DNA from: Parietaria judaica
Taxonomy: Eukaryota; Streptophyta; Magnoliopsida; Rosales; Urticaceae
Length of the DNA stretch: 64,000 nucleotides
Direction: 5' to 3'
Assembly (NCBI GenBank): GCA_954871525.1
Contig: OX940861.1
Coordinates: 40,995,201 to 41,059,200 of the forward strand
A program made the translations under genes and the position numbers. The notes beneath the pieces were generated by a model. The model ran no database searches and was not told the DNA's origin. It saw only the letters and a list, made by a program, of their open reading frames with translations. Shown one piece after another: positions 1 through 11,944 of this stretch (within the stretch, counting starts at the first letter, position 1; each line of letters opens with the position of its first letter).

Positions 1-1778
1 TTCTCTTCCTTGGCGAACTTCTTCGGCGAGGGAAGACCAGCAAAAAAGGGTCGATTGGGCCCGTGCCCCATCGCTTATGGTTGGGCGAAGCTGCCTACAT
101 ATCTCAGTTTAAGAGAATCGGGTCCCACGTAGTTCAGGGTTAGTGATAAATGACGGGTGACTGACGATGTGGTTTGACTCGTTGGAAGTGTCGATTTACC
201 TATATCATTATTATCTTCGGTAACGACTAAATTGTGTTTGATTAGTCCTCTATGCTTACGATTTGATCAGTTTCAAATCTGATATTTTGAATTCTTAGGT
301 ATAGTAGCATGTGTTGATTAAATAAGAGATTAAAAGTTTCATATATTCTAGGGAAAAATCTCATATTCCCTAAGAATGGAGTTCCAATTATTCGAAAATA
401 GAAAGATCATAAACTTTGAAATAAGTGTTGACAAAGTTTATTTTTATTTTTTTTAAACATGTATTAAGGTAAGTCAATCTCTTCAAGTTGAATTGAGAAT
501 GATATTGATGCGTATAAGAGATCTAAGCAAGAAATGACCTACTCTTTCTGCATCGTAAGCATAAGCTTAGAGTATAAGAAAGTTTAAAAGTGCAACAGTG
601 ATAAAATGAAGCATGCTAGATTAAGTGGGCATGACACAATTTAATTTGTACAAGTTATCTTTGAGCTCAGTAAGCTTTGATGCGCCAATTAAAGTGTCTT
701 CCTTGCATGGAAGAGTGGTTGCATAGAATAAATTTTAATAGCCATATGTACATCTTATAAGTTGATATTTAAATTTAAATATCACGAAGTTGAACCCGAA
801 TGAAGCACTAGCCTATATTATAAGACTTCATAAGGTGTAAGGTACGTAAAAGTACTCAATCGTACGTAAAATGTAAGGTACGTAAAAGTACTCAATGCAA
901 CACAACAATAATATAATTTGTGTATTTTCGTTATATATGAATTACGAGCGTATGAAGTGATTGTGTGTTGTATGTGTACGTCGATTATGCGACGTGTTTG
1001 CATGGCTTTATTGTTGAGATTTACCTTTTAAATGTAAATTTTGCATATGCGATTTGAGAATATTGAATAGGCATGAGCATTTATGCATACATATGATCTA
1101 TAATAATATAAAACATAAATACATGACATTTTTATAAAATTGTGCCATATCGAGACGATTAGTCTTATCGTATCGCTGTCCCGAGACGGTTAGTCTCATC
1201 GTGTTGCTGTCCTGAGACGGTTAGTCTCTGAAGGGTACATTGTACACGAGCCGCTGACAGTATCGAGACGGGTAGTCTCCGAATGGTATGTCGGGAGATG
1301 TTTTCGCCGCGGGCTGACTTGGTTAGGATCGCGCCCCCGGTCCCCTGTAGGCTTTATAGGTGTAAAAGCGCGCTGGTACGGTGCAGGGCCCAATATTATA
1401 TTTATATGATATTTTCAGAAGCTATAGAATGATATTGCATGGCATTGCACGATATGAATTATGGCACGATTAGTAGTTATATTAGTTTGTGAGTAATAAA
1501 AACTTTTACGTACTGAGCATTACCTCACTCGTATAGTTGTGTTGCAGAATCAGGTGAAGATGGATAATTTGCGGAGAGAGCGGAATCAGCGAGCATACGG
1601 TGGATGAAAAGATCTTGCGGTTGTGTTTACGCAAATTTATTTTTACTATTGTAAAGCCAAAGAGCTCCAAATATTTATTCTCAAATGGAGCCTAGTCCCG
1701 AATAAATTGTATTTTTAAAATTTGGACTTTATCGAATTTTATCGAAGAAGTAACGGACCCTAGAAAGCGGGTCGTTAC
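1..1778 (+). mobile_element. Ty3/gypsy-like long terminal repeat, 3' part (window-truncated)
   Basis: The block ends in GGGTCGTTACA (about 1768-1778). This is the mirror of the TGTAACGACCC start typical of long chromovirus (Tekay/Del-like) LTRs. A stretch near 1510-1560 (tactgagcattacctcact ... gttgcag ... gtgaagatgg) also resembles that LTR class. The 5' end lies outside the window and no coding sequence is seen, so a solo LTR or the edge of a full element are both possible. The superfamily call is inference from terminal sequence only. Confidence 0.4.
1152..1280. repeat. Four imperfect copies of a small palindrome, GAGACGGTTAGTCTC
   Basis: Copies start near 1152, 1183, 1214 and 1265. Each is an inverted repeat (GAGAC ... 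GTCTC), and the first three are spaced about 31 bp apart with a related linker (atcgt-ttgctgtcc). It sits inside the gypsy-like LTR. Confidence 0.6.
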
Positions 1779-2020
1779 ACTCGCCGTTCTTACTTTCTCG
1801 ACTTCTAAAATACTCGACTAATGTTGAGCGTTGGAGCGAGCGACAGAGGTCATTGGGGCCCGCCCAAACCGGAATTATTGGCAAGTTTTTCATGTTGATC
1901 TGAAAAACGGCATTGACTGTTTTTATATATTTTATTTTTAAATGGGAGCGCTTTCAGTTTCTAAGCCATGTATTTATCGTAATAGACGTAGAAGTTAGAG
2001 CAGTGATATATTTTAATTAT

Positions 2021-2671
2021 TGTTGGGTATATTTTCTATACATGATGATAATGAGAAACAAATTATAGTAAAAACAGTAGCGAATAGATTCGATGATACT
2101 TATCGAAAGAATCTTGGATTGACGAGCATCGGCTTGTCGCTTTGAACCGGAAAAAGTGTTCTTGATATCTGTAAAAAGAGAAAACCGTTAGCGATTCCCG
2201 AGACGCGTTGGACGCTCTCCTTAAAGCTTGATTCGCCTCCTCTACGTGCTTGAGGTTCGTTAGGCGATAGCTTCCCAGGATATAACGGAATGACCGGGAA
2301 CTCCGTAGCACTTTGAAATCCGCCGGCGAACCGAATCTTCTTGAACTCCGTTACCGAAAGACTCACGACAAAGAAACATGGGAAGCATCAAAAGCTGAAT
2401 TTGCGGAGTGAAAAACTGAGAAGCAAATTCGTATGTAGAAAGGTTTTCAGAAAGTAGTTTTGCAAACGGTGTGTCGAATAGGTTCGAGGTCACTTCAATT
2501 TATAGATGCGGGATTGAGACATTGAATTGATTAACAATCAATTATGTAACGGCTAATAATAAATTGCAATTAATCCGTAACGTAACGTTCACACGTCAGA
2601 ACATATCCTGGTAATTGGATAGAGCGTTCGTCTCGAGTATTCGACGTTTCGAACTGCAATTATTTCCAACA
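2021..2671 (-). mobile_element. Solo LTR with 5-bp target duplication
   Basis: On the minus strand the unit runs from TGTTGGAAAT to ATACCCAACA, so it has TG...CA ends. It is flanked on both sides by ATTAT (2016-2020 and 2672-2676), a 5-bp target duplication. A minus-strand TATA-like motif (CTATAAATTG, about 2498-2507) lies inside, as expected for the LTR promoter. There is no primer binding site or coding region, so this is a solo LTR. Its end lies about 160 bp downstream of the P450 stop codon. Lineage (copia or gypsy) is not determined. Confidence 0.75.
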
Positions 2672-2809
2672 ATTATTACAGTAGTTCACGCAGTCTTACA
2701 AACTAGTATTATGTATTAATACCGTATTCAGTCGTCGCTTACTTATACGGCAAAGCAATTAAATACAATATATTTAACTGATTTTGCAATAAACTTGGCG
2801 ACGACTGTA

Positions 2810-2815
2810 TTTATT
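2810..2815 (-). terminator. AATAAA polyadenylation-type signal downstream of the P450
   Basis: On the minus strand AATAAA occurs about 20 bases after the TGA stop of the P450 gene. It is a plausible near-upstream element, but such motifs are common in AT-rich plant DNA. Confidence 0.4.
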
Positions 2816-2834
2816 TCAATGAAGGGCATAGGAT

Positions 2835-5041
2835 TCAGGCCGTGGAGGGGTGGGGGAAGAGGCGGACTGGAAGGCCGTTGGCGGGCATGGGGAACGGGTC
2901 GACAAGGATGCGCTCGTTCGGGAGGATCTTCTCCCACCGGAAGCGGCGAACAATGTTGTGCATGAACACAAGGATCTCCAAGCGCGCATACTCCTTGCCG
3001 GGGCACATGCGCGGCCCGCCACCGAAGGGCACGAAGGTAAAGGGGGCTGGGCCGTTGCCTTCGAAACGAGAAGGGTCGAACTTCTGGGGCTCTGGGAAGT
3101 GGAGGGCGCTCTTGTGGGTGGAGTTGGCGCTCCAGTACAGCTTCCAGCCCTTGGGGATAGAGAACCCGTTGAACACGAAGTCTGTCATCGCCTCCCGGAA
3201 CGCTCCCTGCAGTGGTGGCGCCACCCTCAGCACCTCCTGCGCCACGTTCCACGAGTACTTCATCTTCTGCAGGTCCTCCCAGTTCAGCACCTCTCCCTTT
3301 GCCTTTGTCCGAGCTATCTCCATTTGCTCTGTCGTTTATAGTTCATGCACATGTTATATAAATCGGAACACACTTTGGATGAGCCGAAAACATTTAATTA
3401 TACCTTTTCTTAGCCGAATAATATATTAGAGAATAGATATTATTGTTTTGGAACAAAATTCAGCTGATCATTTCAATAAAATAGAGCATAACCTTTAAAT
3501 ATATGATCTCAGCTGTTTATTTAGGACGGTAAAACGTAGCTGTACTATCAGAATTTGTTCTGTTATTATCTAGTAATTTTATAGGATCATATTTGCGGTA
3601 GAAGTATCTAATCAAATTATCGGGATCATATTTGTCGCTATGTATATTCCGAATGTTGTAAAATTAATGTTAATCCTAGATACTAATTCTAAAATTTACA
3701 CTTGTAACAATATTAAAAATATACGCCCAACAAAATAAAAAGCGGAATATGCCGCGATATCACCTAATTTATGTACTTATACTGCAAATATTTCTTTTCT
3801 TTTACTTATAGAATAGTAGCTGATCAGTTCAATCTAATTAGAGTGCATAAGGGGGTGAGGTACCTTTGTAGACGGCTTCGTAAACGTGGGGAAGTTCCGC
3901 GAGGTACTTGACGATGAAGGTGCAAGCGACACTGGCGGTGTCATGGCCGCCGGCGAGGAGGCCGATAATCTTGTCGGCGATGTCGGGATCGGTCATGTAG
4001 AGGCCTTCGTCGGAGCAGACGAGGAGCATGTGTGCCAGAATGTCCTGCGTAGGGCTGGCAGAGCCGTCGGCTAGGCTGAGGCGCCGCCGCCTGATAATCT
4101 TGATGAGCTCCTCGCGGATGAAGCTGGAGCCGTTTATGGCCTTTCGGAAAGGCGTGCCAGGCAGGTCGATGGGCATGGAGAGGATTCCTGCGGCAAGAAG
4201 CTTGAATGGCTCCTCAAACTTGGAAATCTCCTTTGGGTCGTCGAGGCTCACGAACAGCTTCGCCGCCAGCCTGAAGGTGTAGCGCTTGGCAAGCGTAAAC
4301 GTCTCGACCTGGCTCTGCCCCTCCCAGTCGGTCGCGAAGCAGCGCTGCGCGATGGAGTCCATGACACCGAGGTAGCGCTGCAGCGCCTCGGGCTTCATGA
4401 AGTCGGGGAGAAGCCTGCGCATCTTCCTTGCCTCGTCCTGGGCGGAAGTCGTCTGCAGTGACGACGGGAACACCTTGTCGACAGATAATGTAGGCAAAAC
4501 CCGATTGAGATGGATCATAAAAATGCGTATATATCATATTTCAAGCTTAGTTTTATAATACATCAATTTCTAGCAATTGAATATTGAGATGAATAATCAA
4601 CATTTTAGAAAACTATCCATATGAAAAGAAGAAAAAAACTTTTAAAAGCAGCCATATGTTAAAATTTAGTAACTTTAGTATCCGGAACACCTTGTTGACG
4701 GAACTCGGCCACCAGACAGTTACGAGCTTGTTCTCGTTGGAGAAGAGGAACTTGTTGCACACCGGGCCGCAGAACACGGCCATGGGCTCCCCCATTAGAG
4801 AGGTCTTGAAAATCTCCGTCTTGAACTGCCTCATCCGGTCAAAGATAAACTTCTCGGGGTGCCCCTTCCACCCACTCGACAGGAATTGGAGCGTCTCTCC
4901 GATCACCGGATACCCGATCTTGCCGGGAGGAAGGTTAGCTCCAGCGAAGTGTGATCGGTGCTTGTAGAATATCGTGAACAGCGCCGTTGACATTGCCATC
5001 ACGAACCCCGCGACCACCCACGCCCACACTTGCTCCTCCAT
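2835..5041 (-). CDS. CYP716A: Cytochrome P450, CYP716A-type triterpenoid oxidase (three exons, intact)
   Basis: Exons are 5041-4691, 4473-3864 and 3328-2835, joined through GT-AG introns of 217 and 535 bp (phases 0 and 1), giving 484 codons, the usual length for CYP716A. A membrane anchor occupies about residues 5-26, followed by the LPPGKIGYP hinge. The I-helix oxygen motif AGGHDTAS is at about 291-298, the K-helix EVLR at 352-355, FDPSRF follows, and the haem loop [13 protein letters not shown] is at about 419-431 with the ligand Cys near 429. The stretches [25 protein letters not shown] and [10 protein letters not shown] are CYP716 hallmarks. CYP716A enzymes sit on the ER and usually oxidise C-28 of beta-amyrin, alpha-amyrin or lupeol to oleanolic, ursolic or betulinic acid; other positions are known in the family, so the exact reaction is inference. 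The start chosen (MEEQVW, 5041) fits family N-termini better than an in-frame ATG at 5083, which adds a polar 14-residue leader. No stop or frameshift is seen. The oxidosqualene cyclase upstream is a likely pathway partner. Confidence 0.95.
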
Positions 5042-5097
5042 GTGTGTTTTGTTTGTTTGTTTTTTGTTAGAAGTGAATGGCAATTGAAGGTAAGAAA

Positions 5098-5105
5098 TAT
5101 TTATA
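5098..5105 (-). promoter_or_regulatory. TATA-like box of the P450 gene
   Basis: TATAAATA on the minus strand, about 57 bases upstream of the chosen ATG at 5041. It would give a short 5' leader of roughly 25-30 bases. Positional inference only. Confidence 0.4.
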
Positions 5106-5109
5106 AGAG

Positions 5110-6140
5110 AGTTACGGAGTTAGCCTTCTAGTTTAAAGGACACCTTAAGAAATAAACGAATAAATTAAATGACAGCAACAATAATATCACAATATATAAA
5201 AATAATAACTGTTATTAGAGTATAGCATGCAATGGTTGAGTAGCATTTGGATCTCCACCCTTAATTTGAGAGCACGAGCCGGTCTTAATAACTTTTTTTG
5301 GACTCTTATTAAATAGATATGTTCGAAACTAGTCAATGTACCTTATAGATCATTCATACATGAAGTTAATTGATATATTGACCTGCCTAGCACGCCTCAT
5401 GATTTTCAGTTTATTTATTTGTTAAGTGTGACTTTTCTCGTATTAATTAATATATTTTTTGGATTTTTTTAGTGTGCAACATGTCTGACAATCCCGAATA
5501 GATAAAAATGAATCAATATCGATGAGCTCAGGAGTTTGACCTGGAGACTGATCAATCAGGTGATGTGAGTTAATTAAAGAGATCATGAACTCGATCAAAA
5601 TTCACCAGATTGTCTGATCAATATTTGATTATTGACCAACCCTATCGATGAAGGCAGGCCAGTAAAGAATCGAGTTATTCTTGTGATGATGCCAGTTCGA
5701 ACTAATAATTTCTCTCCAGTTCTTGAAAAAATCAGTCAGTTAATTCAACCATAATTTACACAATTTTCACGTATAACAGATGTTGCAACATATAACTCGA
5801 TAAATCATAATTTTCACCTTAATAATTATATAATTATATAATATTACTTAAATATTATTATTTTTCATAAAACCCGTCGGTTACCGGTTTATCCGTAAAA
5901 TCTGATCGGTAAGTTTACCTATCGGTAAACTTTTTCTTCCGAAAAATCCATCGGTAAACCCGTTACCAATCAGTAAACCCATAAAATTTAACCGGTTGTA
6001 GTATATAGGTATCAGTATTTAGAACCTTGTGTGAACCAATATTTACAAAGTATAATAGTTAAATAGTATAGTTTGCTATTTTATTCCGTAATTAATCATA
6101 TAAAAGAGTTTTTTATTATAATGATAATGATCACAAATTT
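5110..6140. other. Intergenic AT-rich sequence, no gene seen
   Basis: There is no open frame with recognisable similarity. Around 5865-6000 a cluster of cggttaccggttt, atcggtaa and cggtaaac motifs in both orientations looks like a degraded fold-back or MITE fragment, but I cannot place its ends. Confidence 0.4.
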
Positions 6141-6146
6141 TATATG

Positions 6147-7388
6147 TGATGAGTCGGTTTTATACCGATAAATCGAGTACTTTCACTTTGAGTTTTGTTT
6201 ATCCAAGAGCTATTTAATGTGTTTCTTTTAGTATTTTTGTTTCTTTTAGGAGTTATATGAGTGAATTGCGATTTGATTGAAGATCAAGATGAATAGAGTC
6301 ATTTGGCCGAAGTTTTACATGCCCAAAAATCCGAAATTGAGAATACCAGGCAGCAGCTTGGTGCTGCGGCGCAGATTTTCGGTGCCCCCAGCAAGAACCT
6401 CAGAATTAACCCTATGCCCCTGCACAGAATTTCCCGTGCCCCAACACCACTGTTTCGCGAATTAGGTTATTTTTAGCCTAATCTTAAACTAATGAGGAGG
6501 CTATATAAGGGGATCATTAAAAGGGATTAAGTGACGAATTTTGGGAGAGAAAAACATCACAAAACGCTAGGAAACGTGAGGAACGCCATTGGAGATCGGG
6601 TTTTGCGAAGAAGAACGGTGGAGACGAAGAACACTTCAGAGATTCTCTCCATTAGTATCACTTTCTTTTGCTTAATTTCTTTCTCTATTATGTCTATCAT
6701 TGTGATTTGTTTATGTTTTAGATTCATCATGACCTAAATCGTTCATAGGATTGCAATCGGAACTCATGTAGCTTGATTTTGATTATCGTTTCTTTGATTA
6801 ATGACAATTCATGCTTTTGATTGCTTGATCACCAATTAAATTGATTTGGTAAACCTTAGGAACTTTGAAAAAAAGAAATTTGTGTTTAGCCGTAGCTAGA
6901 ATAACGCATGATATATGATGGAAATCTTGAGTTTATATAGGATAAGAATATACTTATGTAACATGTAACCCATGAGCACATGCTTAATGAATCGTTCGTA
7001 ATTTAATTCACATAGGAATACAGTGAGTTAGTTAAGAAAGATAACTCGAATTGAATATCGGAAGAGTTCTATTTGATGCATTAGTGGTCTTGGTTAACAA
7101 CTTAGAGCAATTTAATTATCAAAGGAATGATATGAATAATCGGGTGAAGTGTTGATGATTGATTGTGATCCTATATTTCTCTATTTGCCCAAAGCCTTCA
7201 TTTTTAGTTTTTATTTTCCATTAGTTAATTAATTGATCGTATACATATTTAATTGTTTAAATAAAATTAAGGTGACATAAAACTAGTAATTAGCAAAATT
7301 AATAGTAACAATTCTCCGTGGGATCGACTTTTCTTATCATTATATTACTTGTTTTCGATACGTATACTTGCGTAGAAAATTCACAACA
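6147..7388 (+). mobile_element. Probable solo LTR, Athila-like gypsy (tentative)
   Basis: The unit starts TGATGAGTCGG and ends ATTCACAACA. Flanks are ATATG (6142-6146) and ATATT (7389-7393), a 4 of 5 match. A TATA box (ctatataagggg, about 6501-6512) lies inside. The 3' part (ccgtgggatcgactt ... cgtatacttgcg) resembles the end region of Athila-type LTRs. There is no coding capacity. Ends and family are inference. Confidence 0.42.
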
Positions 7389-7449
7389 ATATTTATTTTT
7401 TAAAATATCTAAAAATATATAATTATTATATACATATATATTGTTTTTA

Positions 7450-8841
7450 GGGTAAACTACGGCTAAAGTACCCAATGTTTCAAACAGTTTGAATTATGAA
7501 CCTAAGATTTTTTTTAGTGATAGTACCTAAAGTTGCTTCTGTCAAGGAATTTGGCCCCATCAGACTCCGTTAGTGGTGTCCAAGGTGACACTTCGGATAT
7601 TGGATAAATTGCGGCTAAATTACGTAATGTTTCAAAAAAAATTGAATTATGTACCTAAACTTTTTTGTTTGTTGCTAGTACCTAAACTTGATTCTGTTAT
7701 AAAATTTGGTTTCTTCGTTAAACTCTGTTAGTGGTGTTCTATGTAGCACCTCAGATGCGCCAAGTAGATTTGGCAACAAAACCACTTGGGATTTTTTAAT
7801 TTTATTTTATTATTAATTTTTTTCTTAAACATTATTACGAATATAATTTAATAATAATAATTAAAATAAAAATTATAAAACAATTTAGTGAGGTTATATA
7901 ACTAATATTGTATTATGAAGCATCAAATATATTTAGTTATTCAAGATTATTGAAATAAATATCTACACTATTGATAAAAATACCCTTAAACAAATAGTGT
8001 ATAACGTATGTAATAATATAATTATGTTCATTTTTACTGTGTAACTATAGTAATATGGTAATTTAAAAGTATAAGAAACATTTAGTGACATTAGTGATGT
8101 TTGTCTTAATTTTTTTAATTTTTGACAAAAATGTCTCTTATACTTTTAAATTAAAATATTACTATAGTTACGCATTAAAGACAAACGGAAATATATTAAT
8201 CCAACTGTAAAACATTTATTTAAGGGTATTTATATCAATGGCGTAGATTTTTTATTTTAATAATCTTGAATAACTAAATATGTTGTTTTGAAGGAGAATA
8301 ACTATGTATTTTTAATGCTTCATAATATAATATAGTTTATATCACCTCATTAAATTATTTTATAATTTTGATTTTAATTATTATTATTTTATATTTGTTA
8401 TAATGCTTGAAAAAATAAAAAATAAAAAAATGCCACGTGGCGGTCAAATGCATGTGAGTTGATATAAGAAACCAAATTTTATAACAGAAGCAACATTAGG
8501 TACTAGTCGTGGTTGCTAGGATAGCCTAGTGGTAATTCCACACTACCTCCAAAGTGGAGGTCGTGGGTTCGTTTCCCACATGCAGCAAAGCTGCCTTCAA
8601 AAAAAAAGGTACTAGTCACAAAAAAAAAGTTTAGGTACATAATTCTTTTTTGTTGAAACATTAGGTACTTTAGCCACAGTTTATCTAATATCCGAAGTGC
8701 CATGTCACCACTAACGGGGTTTGACGGAGGAAACCAAATTCCTTAACTGAAGCAACCTTAGGTACTATAGCCACACAAAAAAAGCTTAGGTACATAATTC
8801 AAACTGTTTGAAACATTAGATACTTTAACCACAGTTTACCC
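7450..8841. mobile_element. Palindromic Mutator-like non-autonomous element (1.39 kb), 9-bp target duplication
   Basis: Perfect 9-bp duplications TTGTTTTTA flank the unit (7441-7449 and 8842-8850). The termini are GGGTAAACTACGGCTAAAGT and, on the other strand, GGGTAAACTGTGGTTAAAGT. The inverted similarity continues inward through a second subterminal copy (ggctaaattacgtaatg near 7613) and into the AT-rich centre: 7900-8000 mirrors 8215-8335. Nearly the whole element can therefore fold into one long hairpin. A 9-bp duplication with long inverted repeats is the Mutator signature. No transposase is present. A SINE is nested in the 3' arm. Confidence 0.8.
8509..8606 (+). mobile_element. Very short tRNA-derived SINE nested in the Mutator-like element
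   Basis: A 98-bp insert is flanked by an 11-bp perfect duplication AGGTACTAGTC (8498-8508 and 8607-8617) and ends in a poly-A run. It carries pol III box A-like TAGCCTAGTGGT and box B-like GGGTTCGTTTCC at tRNA-like spacing. Target duplication, poly-A and internal pol III boxes together define a SINE. There is almost no tRNA-unrelated tail, so it may be a minimal SINE or a retroposed tRNA-related transcript. Confidence 0.75.
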
Positions 8842-9345
8842 TTGTTTTTAAATTATTTTTTGGGGAATAGTTATATTTTTAAGATTATTTGAATACTCAA
8901 TCATCATATTGATATATTAACTCTCAAATAATTTGTTTTGAATGAGTTTTCTTTGAACATGGAAGAGTTAAATGATGTATATATTAAAATAATTTTTTTT
9001 TTGTGATGGAAAGTTTAATAAAATATGTTCGATTTTTTAAAATATATTAATTATGACGGATTATTATTATTATTATTTATTTTCTTGTTTAGTAATCCAT
9101 ATAGATTTTTAAATTGAGAATATCAAATAATTAAGAAGAATTTTTATTTATGGAATATCAAATAAATATACTTATGGTGAGAATTAATCCTTAAACATGC
9201 AGTTATGAAAAAAAAAAATAGACATTATAAGTTTGACCATATATCGAATAGAATTTTTAAATATAATTATCTATGTAAATATATTAATATACTAAAAGAA
9301 ATAGGCTCGGAATCTCGGATCGACTGGGGCGCGGCCGATCATGTA

Positions 9346-9545
9346 CTGGGGGTTCTTGGTCTAGTGGTAACTCCACTTCATACCTCTACAAGATGTCACG
9401 TATTCAAACCCCATAAGACGTAAATGTGTACCCCTTTTATATATTGTAAGCTTGACCAATAATATCACATATTCTTACACTGAATATATCTAGTAATGCA
9501 AGAGTGCATTGTAACGTTAGCCAATAATACAACTCTCGCTAAAAA
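9346..9545 (+). mobile_element. tRNA-derived SINE copy, degenerate
   Basis: It contains box A-like GGTCTAGTGGTAACTCCA and box B-like GTATTCAAACCCC, followed by a body (gacgtaaatgtgtacccctttt) shared with the copy near 53990-54103. It ends in a short A run near 9541-9548. I see no clear target duplication. Confidence 0.55.
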
Positions 9546-9549
9546 AAAC

Positions 9550-10365
9550 CAGCATGTTAACAAATTTTAATGATAAAATCGATATATACTTTATGGACTC
9601 TCTCTATGTTAATCTTCAATAATTTCATGCCTCTATGAATCAATATATTAATTTTTCAGAGAAGGATAACTAAAAAAGTATGCCGACTAGTTCTTATGTT
9701 GGTAAGAACATGACTTATTATGAATGTGCAATTAGCTTTATTTATTATAGTAGCTAGGCGACAGTGTTAACATAAGCATTTACTAAAAAAAAAAAAAAGA
9801 AGCTCTTTTATAACATAATTAACTATTATAGTGATGCCATTAGCTTGACTTCAACAATTATTACGAATTTCCTTAAAAAAAAAAAAACAATTATTACGAA
9901 TTAACATCTTTAATTAGTCAAACTTGCCTGGTCATGATGAATAGACGTCTGTGTATTATAAGTTTAAAGGACGGAACCGTCTGATTTGCTCCTATAGTCG
10001 AAGGTTTTAAATATAATCATATTTAAATAATGCCTTGGGAAAGAAGACGTCTTTAATAAACTATTTATAATTTTATATATATATCGTGATTATGCATATA
10101 AACATATTATATTGTTTGTATTATGGCTCGAAAGTCCAAACCATAGGTGGATGTAGCGACAATATTGTTTTTGTATGGAAAACAAATTAGAATCCGTAAT
10201 ACCTAGTATGGAATTTGGATTTGACCGAAAATAGTTACGAGAAAAATCAATTTTTCATTTACACATCTGAAAATGAGTGAAAATTGATTTTTATCTCTCA
10301 AAGTATAAAATTCTTAAATTACACTGTTTGGCGCGAGTAATCCGCGCGCCCTCAACTTCGATGAC
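9550..10365. other. Intergenic AT-rich sequence, no gene seen
   Basis: Homopolymer and AT-rich tracts with no supported coding or RNA feature. Confidence 0.5.
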
Positions 10366-10369
10366 AATG

Positions 10370-10506
10370 TCTTCACTATCGGTGAAAAATAAAGATGGAA
10401 ATATAATAAATTTCCGTCGTGATTAGTCACCTATAGTCCTATACCAATTAGTATTATTTATTGTTGCTGTCAATTTCGTCGCTATAAGTACTCGTTTCTT
10501 GTAGTG
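10370..10506 (-). mobile_element. CACTA-type DNA transposon terminus
   Basis: On the minus strand the segment opens with CACTACAAGAAACGAG and continues with tatagcgacgaaattgac and further gtgactaatcacgacggaaat-like text. This is the standard terminus of plant CACTA (En/Spm) elements. The opposite terminus and any transposase are not found nearby, so this is a fragment. Confidence 0.6.
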
Positions 10507-10540
10507 TTTTGGACTCTTTGCTTCTCAAATAGGTACAGTG

Positions 10541-11090
10541 TGTAGGAATTCTCCCGATTTCACGGGTCAAATGAACGGCGGAAACATTAATTAAATTCCA
10601 TATATTAAATCGTGGAATCATGTAGCGTAGAATTAAATATACCGCTTGTTGCGTGCTTAATCTTATTCCCGGAGTTCTTCATTGTCGGGCAAGGAGCTTC
10701 AATCACCGAGTGAAGCCTCTATCAGTGTCCACCTCACGAATGGAACGCCTACGATCGTCTCTACGTCGGAGGCTGGATTATCGCCGAATTGATGCTACGC
10801 CGGAGATTTGACGGAGAAACAATGACTCCACTGTGGAGCCTTAGGTACGTTGACGCACGAATCCCGAAGAGGGGCTAGGGCGGTGCGGATAGAGAGAGAA
10901 CAGGAGAGGCTCAATTTTGGTTGCTAAAACTCTTAATGAGGTTTAACCCTAAATCTCATATTTATATAGGCTCGGGGTTTCTCTTAATTAGGCTTTACTA
11001 ATTAAATCCCGTAAGATATTAATTAATCATATTAATTATTATAGGCGCGTGTGGGCCCAATCGCGGTCTTAGGGCATAATCCCTTTCACA
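10541..11090 (-). mobile_element. Probable solo LTR, minus orientation
   Basis: On the minus strand the unit runs from TGTGAAAGGGATTATGCCC to GAATTCCTACA (TG...CA ends). A TATA box (gcctatataaatatg, about 10960-10974) is followed by a C- and T-rich leader-like stretch, as in copia LTRs. I could not find a matching target duplication, so the ends or the solo status may be wrong. Confidence 0.55.
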
Positions 11091-11940
11091 ATGCTCATAA
11101 GTAATATAGATCTACATATTTTATGTTCAAAATATAAGATCAAGAGTTTTTTAAGAGATGAGAGGTACATTGTATAGTGAGAGGTGGTTTGTCAAGGATT
11201 TTGGATGGATATTGATGTAGGCTCGAATTATAAGAAAAACGGAAACACTCATAATAAAAAAAATATCGATATTTTATTCATCATCATAATATCCTCCCAT
11301 GAATGATTTAAATTATAATTTATAAGAGATGGTAAAGCCACAACATAATATACTAGTCTATTTCCTATAATATATCTCAAGCAGGATATTGTAATAAATC
11401 AAATAAATACTATTAATATGTAATATTACAAAATAAATGAAGATAATTCTGATGCATAAATGATGGAATTGAAGTCGATATACATGCAAGAAAATTAATT
11501 TCTTTTCTTGCATCAGATACCCACATGGCCATGTGAAGATGAACACATAATTAACAAAGACAATGTTTTCTGACGAAATTTAAGGGCTATTTTTCATCCA
11601 CGTAAAAGACTAATTTGAAAACAAATCAAAACAAAAAAAGCTACAAATCTTTATTTTAGCTTCATAATGAGACTTTATTCATATAATTCAAACACAAAAA
11701 GAGTCAGTTATGGTTAAAGAAGAAAACGGTATGGAATTGGGTGATTGTATCTGATAATAATCATCCAACACTACTGAGTAAATTTAGTACTAACAATATT
11801 ACGAGCGGCGGGATTTTGAGAGAGAGAGGCGACACCCACGGGATAAAAAAATATTTAAATATAATTTTAAATTAAAAATTATTCATAAAAATAAAAAATA
11901 GAGTATTTTTTTAGTGTGGCACGTAGCACGCTAACAGGCT
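11091..11940. other. Intergenic AT-rich sequence, no gene seen
   Basis: No recognisable coding, RNA or terminal-repeat structure. Confidence 0.45.
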
Positions 11941-11944
11941 ACCA

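Noticed and set aside
2842..3429. Long plus-strand open frames (195 and 163 codons) over the P450 third exon
   Set aside because: They are antisense shadows of the GC-rich coding exon; no family resemblance and no splice logic of their own.
5042..5083. Upstream ATG (MPFTSNKK...) as the P450 start
   Set aside because: It adds 14 polar residues before the membrane anchor, unlike family N-termini; the ATG at 5041 gives the standard length.
8509..8580. A real tRNA gene
   Set aside because: Box A and box B are present, but the acceptor and anticodon stems do not pair well, and the 11-bp duplications with poly-A show it is a retroposed SINE.
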